NCBI RefSeq assembly: GCF_009754945.1
Contig: NZ_WPIN01000003.1
Span: 310,001-374,000 of the forward strand
DNA length: 64,000 nucleotides
Source of the DNA: Spirosoma arboris
Lineage (GTDB): Bacteria > Bacteroidota > Bacteroidia > Cytophagales > Spirosomataceae
Direction of reading: 5' to 3'
Shown: positions 41,601 through 51,246 of the stretch, one piece after another
Layout of the letters: every line of letters starts with the position of its first letter
Position numbering within the stretch: position 1 is the stretch's first letter
The notes under the pieces: model-generated
The model's database searches: none
What the model saw: only the letters and a program-made list of their open reading frames with translations
What the model was told of the DNA's origin: nothing
Position numbers and translations under genes: made by a program

Positions 41601-43118
41601 ATGAAAATTCTAAACGTTGACCAAATCCGCGCCCTTGATCAATCGACTATAGAGCATGAACCCATTGCCCCCATCAATTTGATGGAACGTGCGGCTCTTG
41701 CCTTTGTTGACTGGTTTGTTGATCGTTTTCCTAATACAACTCCTGTCAAATTATTCTGCGGGTTAGGTAATAATGGGGGCGACGGTCTGGCCATTGCCCG
41801 ATTACTTCTGGAACGAGATTATCCCATTGAAATACACGTTGTCCGGTATGCGCCCAGGGAATCAGACGATTTTATGCATAATCATCGGCGACTAAAATTA
41901 GTCACCGAAACGATTCGTTATATTGAATTAACGCAGGAAATTCCAGCCCTTCGCCACAACGAAGTACTCATTGATGCTATTCTGGGGTCGGGCCTTTCGC
42001 GACCAACGGAGGGAATTGTCAAGAGTGTTATCGAAATGATCAATCGTTCGCCAGCAACAGTCGTTGCACTAGATATTGCGAGCGGTCTCTACACCGACAA
42101 ACCCAACGCGCCTACTGATACGATTATTGAACCCGATTATACAGTTACCTTTCAATTGCCTAAACTGGCATTTATGTTGCCAAAAAATGGCCGTTACGTA
42201 GGCGATTGGCATATTGTGGACATTCGATTGCATAAGCGGTATATTGACCTGGCTCCTACCCCCTATTATTATACGCAGCCTCAGGACGCCCGACTATTAT
42301 TGCGTAAACGTGATCGGTTCTCGAATAAAGGGTCGTTTGGTCACGCCCTGCTCATGGTTGGTAGTTATGGAAAAATGGGGGCGGCTGTTCTGGCAGCTAA
42401 AGCTTGCCTGCGGTCGGGGGTTGGCCTGTTGACGGTTCATGTACCCAAGTGTGGTTATGACGCACTACAGATAGCTGTACCCGAAGCCATGTGCCGCCCT
42501 GATGGTAACCCGAATGTACTAACCGGAACTCCAGACCGGGGTGCAAGCGAATTAAATAGTCCCACTCCAGCCGACTACGCGGTGGTTGGTATTGGTTCTG
42601 GTATTGGGCAGGCCCCCGAAACACTGGATATGCTCAAAGGCTTGCTCAAGACGTTGAAAAAGCCGATGGTTATTGATGCTGACGCGTTGAATTTACTGTC
42701 CGAAAATCGGGAGTTACTAAAGCAAATTCCCAAAAACAGTATCCTTACACCCCATCCCAAAGAGTTTGAACGGCTAACCCAAAAGTGGGAGAATGATTAT
42801 CAGAAATTAGATATTCTCCGTGAGTTTGCCCAAAAGTATCGGGTCGTCGTTGTCTTAAAAGGAGCCAACTCGGCAATAGCAACACCCGAGGGTGATGTCC
42901 ATTTCAACTCAACGGGCAATCCAGGTTTAAGTACTGGCGGTACTGGCGATGTACTGACGGGAATCATAACGGCTTTACTAGCCCAAAACTATGACTCTAT
43001 CGAGGCTGCCGTTCTGGGTGTGTTTGCGCATGGATTAGCTGGTGACCGGGTAGCCGCACAACGAGGCCCTATTGGTATGATTGCTACTGATGTAATAGAC
43101 GCTCTCCGGTGGGAGTAA
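41601..43118 (+). CDS. nnr: Bifunctional NAD(P)H-hydrate epimerase/dehydratase
   Basis: A 505-residue fusion. Residues 1-~215 are the YjeF_N epimerase domain (LMERAALAFVDWFVD, FCGLGNNGGDGLAIARLL, ALDIASGLYTD), and residues ~225-505 the ADP/ATP-dependent dehydratase of the ribokinase-like fold (KGSFGHALLMVGSYGKMGAAVLAAKACLRSGVGLLTV, VIDADALNLL, LTPHPKEFERL, and the signature STGGTGDVLTGII). It repairs damaged NAD(P)H hydrates. The fusion is normal in bacteria. The promoter area is shared with the divergent rplS gene. Confidence 0.95.
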   Translation: MKILNVDQIRALDQSTIEHEPIAPINLMERAALAFVDWFVDRFPNTTPVKLFCGLGNNGGDGLAIARLLLERDYPIEIHVVRYAPRESDDFMHNHRRLKLVTETIRYIELTQEIPALRHNEVLIDAILGSGLSRPTEGIVKSVIEMINRSPATVVALDIASGLYTDKPNAPTDTIIEPDYTVTFQLPKLAFMLPKNGRYVGDWHIVDIRLHKRYIDLAPTPYYYTQPQDARLLLRKRDRFSNKGSFGHALLMVGSYGKMGAAVLAAKACLRSGVGLLTVHVPKCGYDALQIAVPEAMCRPDGNPNVLTGTPDRGASELNSPTPADYAVVGIGSGIGQAPETLDMLKGLLKTLKKPMVIDADALNLLSENRELLKQIPKNSILTPHPKEFERLTQKWENDYQKLDILREFAQKYRVVVVLKGANSAIATPEGDVHFNSTGNPGLSTGGTGDVLTGIITALLAQNYDSIEAAVLGVFAHGLAGDRVAAQRGPIGMIATDVIDALRWE

Positions 43119-43328
43119 AGTCAATTCATAAAAGTTTTAATAATTCTGTTACTTTACCAGGCAGGTAGGGTCTTATCAAACAAGCTACCGTTTTGAAGAA
43201 ACAAACATATATTAGTTAGTGCCAGATCAGGTAGTTATACGTATCGAAAAAATCCGTGTTTTTGCGCTGTTTTGATTATAGCGGATATCCCAATTTTGTA
43301 CCGAACTATATCACCTACTGACACACCA

Positions 43329-43490
43329 ATGAAAAATATAGTACAACGGGACTGGCGAAGTAATCGCCCTTCACGAAGAGACCGGACAGGTTTCGATCAA
43401 ACAACTGCCTTAGGTAGTTTGGCCGTAGCACTGTTAGCTTATATCATTTACCATATCTATCCTCTGGTTTCAAAAGGATTGCTCTGGTAA
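43329..43490 (+). CDS. Small single-pass membrane protein
   Basis: A 53-residue protein from ATG at 43329 (MKNIVQRDWRS). A strongly basic N-terminus is followed by one helix (about residues 31-48, LGSLAVALLAYIIYHIYPLV) and a short tail. No family recognised. An upstream TTG at 43272 would extend it, but the extra residues look non-coding. It is followed by a clear terminator, which supports an expressed unit. Possibly a regulator or subunit of a membrane complex; unknown. Confidence 0.5.
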   Translation: MKNIVQRDWRSNRPSRRDRTGFDQTTALGSLAVALLAYIIYHIYPLVSKGLLW

Positions 43491-43506
43491 TCAAATCTTT
43501 ACCAAT

Positions 43507-43551
43507 AAAAACCGCACGAGTGACATCTACAGATGTTGTCGTGCGGTTTTT
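43507..43551. terminator. Bidirectional terminator
   Basis: Stem AAAAACCGCACGA/TCGTGCGGTTTTT (43507-43519 with 43539-43551); the 19-base loop contains a nested ACATCT/AGATGT stem. It separates the small membrane protein gene from the convergent feoB gene. Confidence 0.9.
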
Positions 43552-43570
43552 TAATGGTCATTGGGACCAC

Positions 43571-45688
43571 CTACTGAAGTAATTGATAGGTAAGAAAGGC
43601 CGCTCCATAAGCCAGCAACATCATATAAACTAATTGAACAGCAGGCCATTTCCAGCTTTTTGTCTCTCGCTGCGTAGCCGCTAAGGTGCTCATGCACATC
43701 ATGGCAAACACATAAAAAATTAGCAATGACCAGGCAAGAGCCGGCGTATACATAGCCCCTCCTGTACTAGGATTTCGTTCCTGACGAAGTCGTTCCCGAA
43801 TTGTAATATCCGCATTATCTCCCCCACTACCGATACTATAAATTGTAGACATAGTCCCGACAAATACCTCACGGGCGGCAAATGAGCTAAGTAATGCAAT
43901 TCCAATTTTCCAGTCATAGCCAAGTGGACGAATCACAGGCTCAATGAAGTGCCCAAACTGTCCGGCATAGGATGCTTCGAGTCGATCGGAGGCTATCTGA
44001 TTCTGTAGTTGATCCGTAGAAAGTGTTCGATTTTGCTGCTTCGCGCGGGCTTCTGCCCTATCCATCGAATCGCCGGGGCCATAACTGGCCAGCACCCATA
44101 ATACAATAGAAATGGCCAGAATTACCCGTCCTGCCTCCCAAACAAATGATCGAACACTTTCCCACACAGTCAATCCAACGTGATTCCAGCGCGGCATCTT
44201 AAACGTTGGCAACTCCATGATAAAATAACCACGCTCTTTGGTTCGAAGGAACAATTTCAACACATAAGCGGCTACTAAGGCGCTCACTAAACCAAGCAGA
44301 TATAAGGCCATTAGGGCCAAGCCCTGCAAATTAAACAAGCCCAGAATGCGCCGGCTTGGGACTACCAATGCAATTAGAATGGTATAAATAGGTAACCGGG
44401 CTGAGCAACTCATCAGGGGCGTTACCAGAATCGTAATAAGGCGGTCTCGTCGGGTGCCGATGCTTCGTGTTGCCATAATGGCTGGCACCGCACAGGCAAC
44501 GCCCGAAATTAATGGTACTACACTTCGGCCATTCAGTCCAAACTTGCGCATAATGCGATCCATGATCACCATTACCCGCGACATATAACCCGATTCTTCA
44601 AGCAGGGCGACCAGCAGAAATAGAAACGCTATTTGAGGAATAAACACTAATATTCCACCAATACCGGCCAGAATTCCATCGGTTAATAAATCGGTGAGGG
44701 GACCAGAAGGCAGGCTCTCTTTTAGCTGACCATTGAGCCAGGCCACACCCGCGTCAATGGCATCCATAAAAGGCTGCGCCCACGCAAAAATAGCCTGAAA
44801 AATCAGGAGCAGAATGAAGCCAAAAATAGCGTACCCCCAAACTGGGTGCAACAAATAATGGTCTAGTTTCTGGCTCCAGGTAGGCTGATTAGTAGATCGT
44901 TTACTGGTAACGACCTCCTTTGTAATGGCCGCAATCCGTTTATAACGGGTAATCGTTTCGCTTGCTTGAAATGTCTGCTCATTAAACTGATATTTATCAA
45001 TGAGCGCATCCAGTCCAACCTGCTGAGAACGATTCAGGAACGAGAACCCATCATGCTGAATAAGGTATTGTAAAGAAAGATAATTATTGTCGAGGTGGTA
45101 CTGTTTTTTGGTATCTGAAATCAGATCCGATAGTTCTTCTTCCGGATCAAAGAACAATTTACCAGGCATTACTGGCTCCTGAAGTTGCCCCAAAATAGCC
45201 TTTTTGAGTAAATCAAGTCCTTCGCCGGTACGCGCATTGATACGCACAACCGGAACACCCAACCGCATCGCCAGGCGAACCGCATTAACCTCTTTGGCCT
45301 CCTGTTGAGCTACATCGAGCATGTTTAGAGCCAGGACGACCGGAACACCAAAGTCAGACACCTGTGTGAAAAGCAGGAGATTCCGGTGCAGATTAGCCGC
45401 GTCGACAACAACTACAGAAACATCAGGATAGTCGGGGTGTTCAGGATTAGCCAGAATATCGGTTACGATTTGCTCATCTAAGGACTTCGGGTAAATGGAA
45501 TAAATACCGGGAAAATCAACGATAGTAGCAATCGTTTGCGTATCAACAGGCCAGGTCCCCGATTTCTTATCTACTGTAACACCGGGAAAATTACCCGTTT
45601 TTTGGCGCAGACCTGTTAGTTGGTTAAATAGGGACGATTTACCAGCGTTTGGATTGCCAATGAGGGCGATTACGGGTGATGGTCTCAA
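43571..45688 (-). CDS. feoB: Ferrous iron transport protein B
   Basis: A 705-residue Fe2+ transporter. The N-terminal G domain has G1 GNPNAGKSSLF at residues 11-21, G2/G3 region FPGVTVDKKSG and DFPGIYSI, and G4 ALNMLD; the membrane part begins near residue 280 and includes the GATE motifs (SYMSRVMVIMDRIMRKFGLNGRSVVPLISGVACAVPAIM; SSFAAREVFVGTMSTIY). Fe2+ crosses the inner membrane under GTP-linked control. It is preceded by a separate feoA gene 60 bases upstream. No feoC is seen. Confidence 0.97.
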   Translation of the reverse strand: MRPSPVIALIGNPNAGKSSLFNQLTGLRQKTGNFPGVTVDKKSGTWPVDTQTIATIVDFPGIYSIYPKSLDEQIVTDILANPEHPDYPDVSVVVVDAANLHRNLLLFTQVSDFGVPVVLALNMLDVAQQEAKEVNAVRLAMRLGVPVVRINARTGEGLDLLKKAILGQLQEPVMPGKLFFDPEEELSDLISDTKKQYHLDNNYLSLQYLIQHDGFSFLNRSQQVGLDALIDKYQFNEQTFQASETITRYKRIAAITKEVVTSKRSTNQPTWSQKLDHYLLHPVWGYAIFGFILLLIFQAIFAWAQPFMDAIDAGVAWLNGQLKESLPSGPLTDLLTDGILAGIGGILVFIPQIAFLFLLVALLEESGYMSRVMVIMDRIMRKFGLNGRSVVPLISGVACAVPAIMATRSIGTRRDRLITILVTPLMSCSARLPIYTILIALVVPSRRILGLFNLQGLALMALYLLGLVSALVAAYVLKLFLRTKERGYFIMELPTFKMPRWNHVGLTVWESVRSFVWEAGRVILAISIVLWVLASYGPGDSMDRAEARAKQQNRTLSTDQLQNQIASDRLEASYAGQFGHFIEPVIRPLGYDWKIGIALLSSFAAREVFVGTMSTIYSIGSGGDNADITIRERLRQERNPSTGGAMYTPALAWSLLIFYVFAMMCMSTLAATQRETKSWKWPAVQLVYMMLLAYGAAFLTYQLLQ

Positions 45689-45747
45689 TACAAAGTAGGA
45701 TGAATGATACGCGCTAGTTTATACGCTTTATTCATCATTTATCATTC

Positions 45748-45975
45748 TTAATTCTCAATTAGGATGGTGGCTGCTTCTGATTTACGCATAGCCAGACAGT
45801 AACCTGCCACGTTCAGGCAGATTGGGTCACCAAGTGGTGCTTTACCAGATACACAGATCTCCGCACCGGGCAAACAGCCCATTTCGAGCAATTTAAGCGA
45901 CATCAACTGATTGTTAAAGGATTGAATGGTGGCTCGTTCGCCAACTTTCAAATCAGCTACACTGCGCTTGCTCAT
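45748..45975 (-). CDS. feoA: Ferrous iron transport protein A
   Basis: A 75-residue SH3-like protein: VADLKVGERATIQSFNNQ, then LLEMGCLPGAEICVSGKAPLGDPICLNVAGYCLAMRK, the FeoA pattern. It supports FeoB and is the first gene of the feoAB unit, 60 bases upstream of feoB. Upstream on the minus strand TAATCTTG with a CTTG 20 bases before it resembles a weak promoter; a Fur or DtxR box could be hidden in the 247-base gap to the divergent gene, but I could not define one. Confidence 0.95.
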   Translation of the reverse strand: MSKRSVADLKVGERATIQSFNNQLMSLKLLEMGCLPGAEICVSGKAPLGDPICLNVAGYCLAMRKSEAATILIEN

Positions 45976-46222
45976 GATGCCGGTGGTGTTAATCTTTATT
46001 TAGATTCAGTTTAATTAACGCAAGATTACAACGGAAAGTTTTTGTATGCAAGCAGGGTCAGGGAAAATATCGACTGATCCCCTCTGTGTCAGTAGCTAAG
46101 AACCACAGACAATCCTATAGATCAATTTATAGGTTTTCCTGTAGACCGAATGTAGGTCTTTGTGGAGGAAACAGCAACAGACGAAGTATGACCTTTGTAA
46201 CGGTCTAAAAATCAACTACGTC

Positions 46223-47551
46223 ATGCAATCTCTTTCATCTGCTCCCGCTTCTTATACACTTACCAGTACTGATCTAAAATCGGAAGACGAAGGTTTTTTC
46301 AGTGTACTCTACGAAATCATCCGGCGGCATCCGGTTCTATTTACAGTGCTATTTATGATTCCGTTCGTGGCCTTGCTGATTTCGATGGGCCTGAAATGGT
46401 TCTACGTCTTTAACGACTCGTCTCACTACTTGTCTAACTTCCAGATTGACCCAAAAACCGGTGCTTGGTCTGACAATCAACGTTATTTCAGCCCTGGCAT
46501 TGACCGGTATATCCGCGAACTGGACATCGCTGGTTTGCTCGGGGGGATTGTCGGGATTTTCATTGGCCTGTTCGTGACCGTATCAACCGAGAAAGCGAAC
46601 CGCCAGAAAGAAAAGATCAATCAGCAGGAAATGGAACATATTAAAACCCAGACTAATCTGCTGGTCCAGGCTACCCAATCGCTCAATACACTAATGGTCG
46701 ATGTGAGTGGTAAGGTCAATGAAAAAGTGCTTCTCATGGAAGGTTCTGATGAGGTGCTAAACGGGATCAGCAAGGTAGTTGAATCGGCACAATCGCAGGG
46801 AAACGACCTCTTGGTATTGTCTAATACAGCTCGTCTGGAAGGTATCGCTCCATTTCGTATGGAATATGTTGCTAAACATGCCGACCTGAAACCACATGAA
46901 CTCCGCAATGCAACCCAGTTCGATTACGCTCGCAAAGCAGAAGCCCTCCAGCGCGACCGAACCGACGTAGAAAACAAGTTAAAAGGTGCGGCACTGTACC
47001 TCCAGAATATGGGTAGTGATGCACACGTTGAATTTGTTACACTCAACGATCAGAATGAAGGTGCTACCCATGCTTTCTTAAAATACCTCGGCAAGGTTGT
47101 TAATGAACACGTATCGGTAGAAACCTATCGTCCTGGTAGTAATTCAATCCTGAACCAGCGCGATGATATTCCACACCATAATCGGTTTTTGGTCCCCTCT
47201 TCAGGAGAAGAATCTGTGAAACCTAAATCTCTGTTAGTAAACCAATTATACAAAGATCACTCACAGGCAATCCGGGAAATGCAGGAACTGGGTATCCGCG
47301 TTTCAAAAGTCAATAAAACGCTGCCGGTACAACTCTTTATCAGTTCCCCTCGCGACAATAAGCCGGGTATCTTCCGGGGCCTTTGCGTCTGCATTCTTGG
47401 TAGTGGCTCAAGCGCCAGTGGTCGGGCCACTAAACTGACGGCTTTCCTAACAGAAGACCCACATATTGTAGCCTCAATGACCGAGCTCTTCTACGATTAC
47501 CAAACCGATGGCAAATTGACTACTCAAGAGTTCATCCGCCAGATCATGTAA
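46223..47551 (+). CDS. Two-helix membrane protein with large cytoplasmic domain, unknown function
   Basis: A 442-residue protein from ATG at 46223 (MQSLSSAPAS). A short cytoplasmic tail is followed by TM1 (VLFTVLFMIPFVALLISMGL, around residues 36-57), an extracytoplasmic loop of ~45 residues, TM2 (LLGGIVGIFIGLFVTV, around 105-120), a coiled coil (to ~160) and a globular domain of about 280 residues. That domain has the patterns DLLVLSNTARLEGI, HVEFVTL and AFLTEDPHIVASMTELFYDY, which loosely recall PLD-like or DUF5919-type effector domains; this is only a pattern impression. The gene is 15 bases upstream of an ABC exporter and may form an operon with it and the kinase beyond. Function unknown. 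Confidence 0.7.
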   Translation: MQSLSSAPASYTLTSTDLKSEDEGFFSVLYEIIRRHPVLFTVLFMIPFVALLISMGLKWFYVFNDSSHYLSNFQIDPKTGAWSDNQRYFSPGIDRYIRELDIAGLLGGIVGIFIGLFVTVSTEKANRQKEKINQQEMEHIKTQTNLLVQATQSLNTLMVDVSGKVNEKVLLMEGSDEVLNGISKVVESAQSQGNDLLVLSNTARLEGIAPFRMEYVAKHADLKPHELRNATQFDYARKAEALQRDRTDVENKLKGAALYLQNMGSDAHVEFVTLNDQNEGATHAFLKYLGKVVNEHVSVETYRPGSNSILNQRDDIPHHNRFLVPSSGEESVKPKSLLVNQLYKDHSQAIREMQELGIRVSKVNKTLPVQLFISSPRDNKPGIFRGLCVCILGSGSSASGRATKLTAFLTEDPHIVASMTELFYDYQTDGKLTTQEFIRQIM

Positions 47552-47566
47552 TCTCTTGTCAGCTAT

Positions 47567-49348
47567 ATGAACACTTTTCTTCTTATCCGCAAACTCTGGC
47601 CTTTTGTCCGTAACTACCGAGGCAGCCTGATTCTGGCGCTCTTACTAACAACGATCGGGGCTTTGCTGGCACAGGTTACGCCTTTAGTGATGGAGTATTC
47701 GGTCAATACCGTGCAGGGATTACTTAAACGCCCTATCGACAATACCGAAGTGATTCGGGTAGTGGGCAGTTTAGTGGCGATTCTGCTCACCAAGGAATTA
47801 TTGGCTCTGTTAGTCCAATTAGGGCAGAAATTCCTGAGCGACCGCATCCGGTTTCGAATGGCCGCCGACCTATATGATTTCACAATTAGTCGGATTGCGT
47901 CCTATCATTTATCATTCTTCGCACAGGACCAAAATCAGATTGGTAAGCTTGAAAAACGAATCGATAAAGGTATCGACAGCCTGACCAAGACCGTTAAGAA
48001 TCTGTTTGTCGATATTGCTCCGATGGTCGCCAATGCAGCCTTTGCCCTGGTGTTGATTTATAACAAAAATATTGGCGTGGGAATCGTGGCAACACTAGTT
48101 CTACCCGTGTACGCCTACATTAGCCGGGAACAGACAAATCGCCAGAAGCAGATTCGTCGCAACATTCAGGAAGTGCGTGAAAACAAGGCTAATGCTCTCT
48201 ATGGGTTACTGGAGTCTATTTTCGTTGTGAAATCGTTTGTCCGGGAGAGCTACGAACAACGCCGTCAGCAAGTGCTCAATTTGAGTCTATGCGAAAAAGA
48301 AATTCGGCATCACCGCACGAACTACTGGTTCGATGGTTTGAAAAGCATTGCCGAACAGGTGGGTATCGTTCTGGTCTTCGTCGTGACGATCTATTTCGTA
48401 CTAAATCGTCAGATGACTGTAGGCGCCATTCTCCTTCACATCATGCTATTCAACAATGTGTCGGCACCCGTTCGGCATCTGCATCGCATCTATGACGAAT
48501 ATACAGAAGCTCTAACCTATGCCGAAGGCTTTTTCGATATGATCGAAAACAATTCATACCTGCACCAACGCGGGTCACTAAAGCCAACCAGCTGGACAGG
48601 TCACTTCTCACTGCAAAATGTGGATTTTGTCTATCCCAATGGTAAGCAGGCACTTCACAATGTAACGCTTGATTTAAAGCCAGGAAAAGTGACGGCGCTG
48701 GTTGGACTGTCAGGAGCTGGTAAAAGTTCGGCGCTGAATCTGCTGGCGGGATTTTATAACCCAACACGGGGCAGCGTTCTGCTGGATGGCCAACCACTTG
48801 CCGACTACGACAGTGAATTAGTTCGGGAAAATGTGGGATTGGTACTACAGAAAAACCACATTTTTGCTGGTACTATCGAAGAAAACATCCGCTATGGGCG
48901 TCTTGAGGCTACGACCGAGGAGGTTATTGAAGCAGCCCGCCAGGCGAGTCTTCACCATCAGGTTCAGCAATTACCTAAGGGTTACCAGACCGAAGCCCGT
49001 GCGCTATCGGGAGGCCAACAACAGCGTATTGCAATTGCTCGTCTGTTCCTAAAAAACCCTCCGGTCCTGTTGCTTGACGAACCCACCGCCAGCCTTGATG
49101 CCATTACCGCTGAACAAATCAAGGATAGTCTGGATGCGATCAAACAGAATCGTACAGTACTCATTATCTCGCACAACATTAGTCAGATTATGGATGCCGA
49201 CCAGATTTATGTACTACAGGAAGGTGAAGTCGTAGGTCAGGGAACTCACGAATCACTTTACCAATCGGGAGGGCTCTATCGAGACATTATTGATTCTAAT
49301 GCCAGAACACTGAATATCAGCCGATTGGCGGCCACTGTACTTGGATAA
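47567..49348 (+). CDS. ABC exporter half-transporter in the kinase-associated row
   Basis: A 593-residue transporter. Six membrane helices occupy residues ~15-315; the ATPase shows Walker A GLSGAGKSS near 380, Q-loop VLQKNHIFAG, canonical signature LSGGQQQR near 479, Walker B VLLLDEP near 501 and switch ISHNISQI. It lacks the C39 peptidase domain. Spacing of 15 bases after the two-helix protein indicates an operon; a Ser/Thr kinase gene follows after 107 bases. Substrate unknown; lipid, peptide or drug are all possible. The signature differs from the LSVGQ of the exporter at 23874-25643, so the two belong to different subgroups. Confidence 0.9.
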   Translation: MNTFLLIRKLWPFVRNYRGSLILALLLTTIGALLAQVTPLVMEYSVNTVQGLLKRPIDNTEVIRVVGSLVAILLTKELLALLVQLGQKFLSDRIRFRMAADLYDFTISRIASYHLSFFAQDQNQIGKLEKRIDKGIDSLTKTVKNLFVDIAPMVANAAFALVLIYNKNIGVGIVATLVLPVYAYISREQTNRQKQIRRNIQEVRENKANALYGLLESIFVVKSFVRESYEQRRQQVLNLSLCEKEIRHHRTNYWFDGLKSIAEQVGIVLVFVVTIYFVLNRQMTVGAILLHIMLFNNVSAPVRHLHRIYDEYTEALTYAEGFFDMIENNSYLHQRGSLKPTSWTGHFSLQNVDFVYPNGKQALHNVTLDLKPGKVTALVGLSGAGKSSALNLLAGFYNPTRGSVLLDGQPLADYDSELVRENVGLVLQKNHIFAGTIEENIRYGRLEATTEEVIEAARQASLHHQVQQLPKGYQTEARALSGGQQQRIAIARLFLKNPPVLLLDEPTASLDAITAEQIKDSLDAIKQNRTVLIISHNISQIMDADQIYVLQEGEVVGQGTHESLYQSGGLYRDIIDSNARTLNISRLAATVLG

Positions 49349-49455
49349 TTTAGTAATTTCAGTTTCCGTGTTTCAAGTTCCAGTCGGACTATAAACAGAG
49401 CTTTAATATAGCGAAGCGGCTAACCTTGAACTTGAATCTTGACCATAACACTAAT

Positions 49456-50301
49456 ATGAACCAGACGATTCGAGGCTATACACTTACGCAATGGCTGGGA
49501 TCAGGCGGCATGGGAGAAGTTTATCAGGCTTATCATGACGAAACACGACAGACAGTGGCGATCAAACTGTTGAGCCGGCTGGAGCATGCGGAACGATTTC
49601 GGAACGAAGCTAGTGTCCAAGCCTCATTACGGCATCCGCACATCGCACTCCTGCACGATTTTTTTGTCGAAAGCGGGCTATCTTGTTTAGTGATGGAGTA
49701 CATCGAAGGACCAACCATCGAACAGTTTATCCGCAAGAACGGTCCCCTTACTGAAGAAGCGGCCTGGAAAATAGTAGGACAAATTGCATCAGCATTAGCC
49801 TATCTGCACAGTAATAAGATCGTACATCGGGATCTGAAAGCAGGCAATATAAAGTTTGGCCGCCAGGGCAACGCTAAACTATTGGACTTTGGTCTGGCTC
49901 GTCTGGCTAACTCTCCCCGACTAACGCGGCAGGGACATCTGGTGGGTACGGCTTATTCAATGGCACCTGAACAATTTACCGGCGAAAGTACCTCGGCATC
50001 AGATTGTTGGGCGTTAGGTGTATTGTTCTATGAAATGCTTACAGGCTATACGCCTTTTGGGGGAACTACAGAATCCGAAATAGGTCGCCTGATTCAAAAA
50101 GCCGATTACCTCTCTCCTATTAAGTTAAAACCAACGCTATCACGGACCAGCGAACGACTCATCGATAAACTGTTGGTTGTCAATCCTGAGAATCGACTAA
50201 CAGCCCAACAGGTAGTGGAACTAATTCAGGACCCGACTCAATTGGATAGCCCCAACTGGGTCGATCCAATTCGGAAATTATGGGGGAAGCTAAAGTTTTG
50301 A
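49456..50301 (+). CDS. Hanks-type Ser/Thr protein kinase, soluble
   Basis: A 281-residue kinase from ATG at 49456 (MNQTIRGYTL). All active-site parts are present: glycine loop LGSGGMG (14-20), VAIK with Lys37, Glu51, catalytic loop HRDLKAGN with Asp126 and Asn131, DFG at 144-146, and GTAYSMAPEQ as activation segment end, with DCWALGVLFYEMLTGYTPF further on. No membrane helix or PASTA domain, so it is cytoplasmic. It follows an ABC exporter gene (107-base gap). Spacing makes co-regulation possible. Phosphorylation of the neighbouring membrane protein or transporter is an attractive but untested idea. Confidence 0.92.
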   Translation: MNQTIRGYTLTQWLGSGGMGEVYQAYHDETRQTVAIKLLSRLEHAERFRNEASVQASLRHPHIALLHDFFVESGLSCLVMEYIEGPTIEQFIRKNGPLTEEAAWKIVGQIASALAYLHSNKIVHRDLKAGNIKFGRQGNAKLLDFGLARLANSPRLTRQGHLVGTAYSMAPEQFTGESTSASDCWALGVLFYEMLTGYTPFGGTTESEIGRLIQKADYLSPIKLKPTLSRTSERLIDKLLVVNPENRLTAQQVVELIQDPTQLDSPNWVDPIRKLWGKLKF

Positions 50302-50313
50302 TCAGATTGATTT

Positions 50314-51078
50314 TCATGTCAGTAAATCCCAGGCAAACCGCAGAATGGTGGCCGCAATAACCAATAGAAAAAATACCCGAATGAAGCGGTTACCTTTCAG
50401 AATCGCCAGCCGTGCTCCCAGAAATGCCCCAGAAAGATTAGCTACAGCCATTGGTAATGCAAAAGCGTATAGAATGTAGCCCTTATTGGCAAAAAATAAT
50501 GTGCAAGACAGGTTTGTAGCCGCATTCACTAATTTGGCGTGAGCACTGGCTTTCAAAAAGTCGAAGCCGATCAGCGTAATGAAACCCAGCACCAGAAAAC
50601 TCCCTGTTCCTGGCCCAAAAAAGCCGTCGTAAAACCCAATGACGGCTCCCATCAACCACATACGTAACCGTTGTCGTTGCGACGTCACAACCCGATGTGA
50701 CACTTGCCCAAACCCCTTTTGCGTAAGAGTGTAGATAAATACAGCCACCAGAATAACCAGTGCAAATGGTTTCATGAAACTGTTGGGTACGCGCGTAAGT
50801 GTCCAGGCACCTAGCCAGGATGCCCCAAAGGCAATCGCCATCATTGGGCCAATAAACCGCCCCGCTACAGCAACGCGCCGGCTATATTGAAACGCACCCA
50901 TCAGACTCCCGCCCAACGAAGGAATTTTTGTGGTACCGATAAGCATCGGCACCGGATACTGTGGTAAGGTGAACAAAATAGCAGGCGTTTGAATTAGGCC
51001 CCCTCCGCCTATAATGGCGTCAATAAAACCAGCCAGAAATGAAAAACCGCAGAGCGTTAAAACAGTCGAATAATCCAT
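50314..51078 (-). CDS. TSUP-family permease (TauE/SafE)
   Basis: A 254-residue membrane protein from ATG at 51078. About eight helices; the first repeat has LAGFIDAIIGGGGLIQTPAIL and the second FYDGFFGPGTGSFLVLGFI, the two TSUP repeats. It likely exports sulfite, sulfoacetate or a related sulfur anion. An ATG at 51159 would add 27 residues without a helix. It ends 12 bases from the end of the convergent kinase gene. Confidence 0.9.
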   Translation of the reverse strand: MDYSTVLTLCGFSFLAGFIDAIIGGGGLIQTPAILFTLPQYPVPMLIGTTKIPSLGGSLMGAFQYSRRVAVAGRFIGPMMAIAFGASWLGAWTLTRVPNSFMKPFALVILVAVFIYTLTQKGFGQVSHRVVTSQRQRLRMWLMGAVIGFYDGFFGPGTGSFLVLGFITLIGFDFLKASAHAKLVNAATNLSCTLFFANKGYILYAFALPMAVANLSGAFLGARLAILKGNRFIRVFFLLVIAATILRFAWDLLT

Positions 51079-51196
51079 TAAAAAATAATAATATTGGCGG
51101 GTGGCTGCTTGTTCAGGTTCAGTCATTACCTCGAACGAAAGCGCTCTCAATGCACACATAGCCTGTGTAGGGCCAATCAGAACGCAAAAGTATTTC

Positions 51197-51227
51197 TTTT
51201 CCGCATCAGCATTGCGCTGTAAATTTG
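51197..51227 (+). promoter_or_regulatory. Bacteroidota-type promoter of the ccm operon
   Basis: TTTT at 51197-51200 as -33 element, a 19-base spacer, and TAAATTTG at 51220-51227, which matches TAnnTTTG exactly. The ccmB start is 20 bases downstream. It fits a main promoter for ccmBCDEF. Confidence 0.6.
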
Positions 51228-51246
51228 CAGAATTAAATGAATCAGA

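Noticed and set aside
45976..46222. Fur box between feoA and the two-helix protein gene
   Set aside because: No convincing dyad matching a Fur or DtxR site was found.
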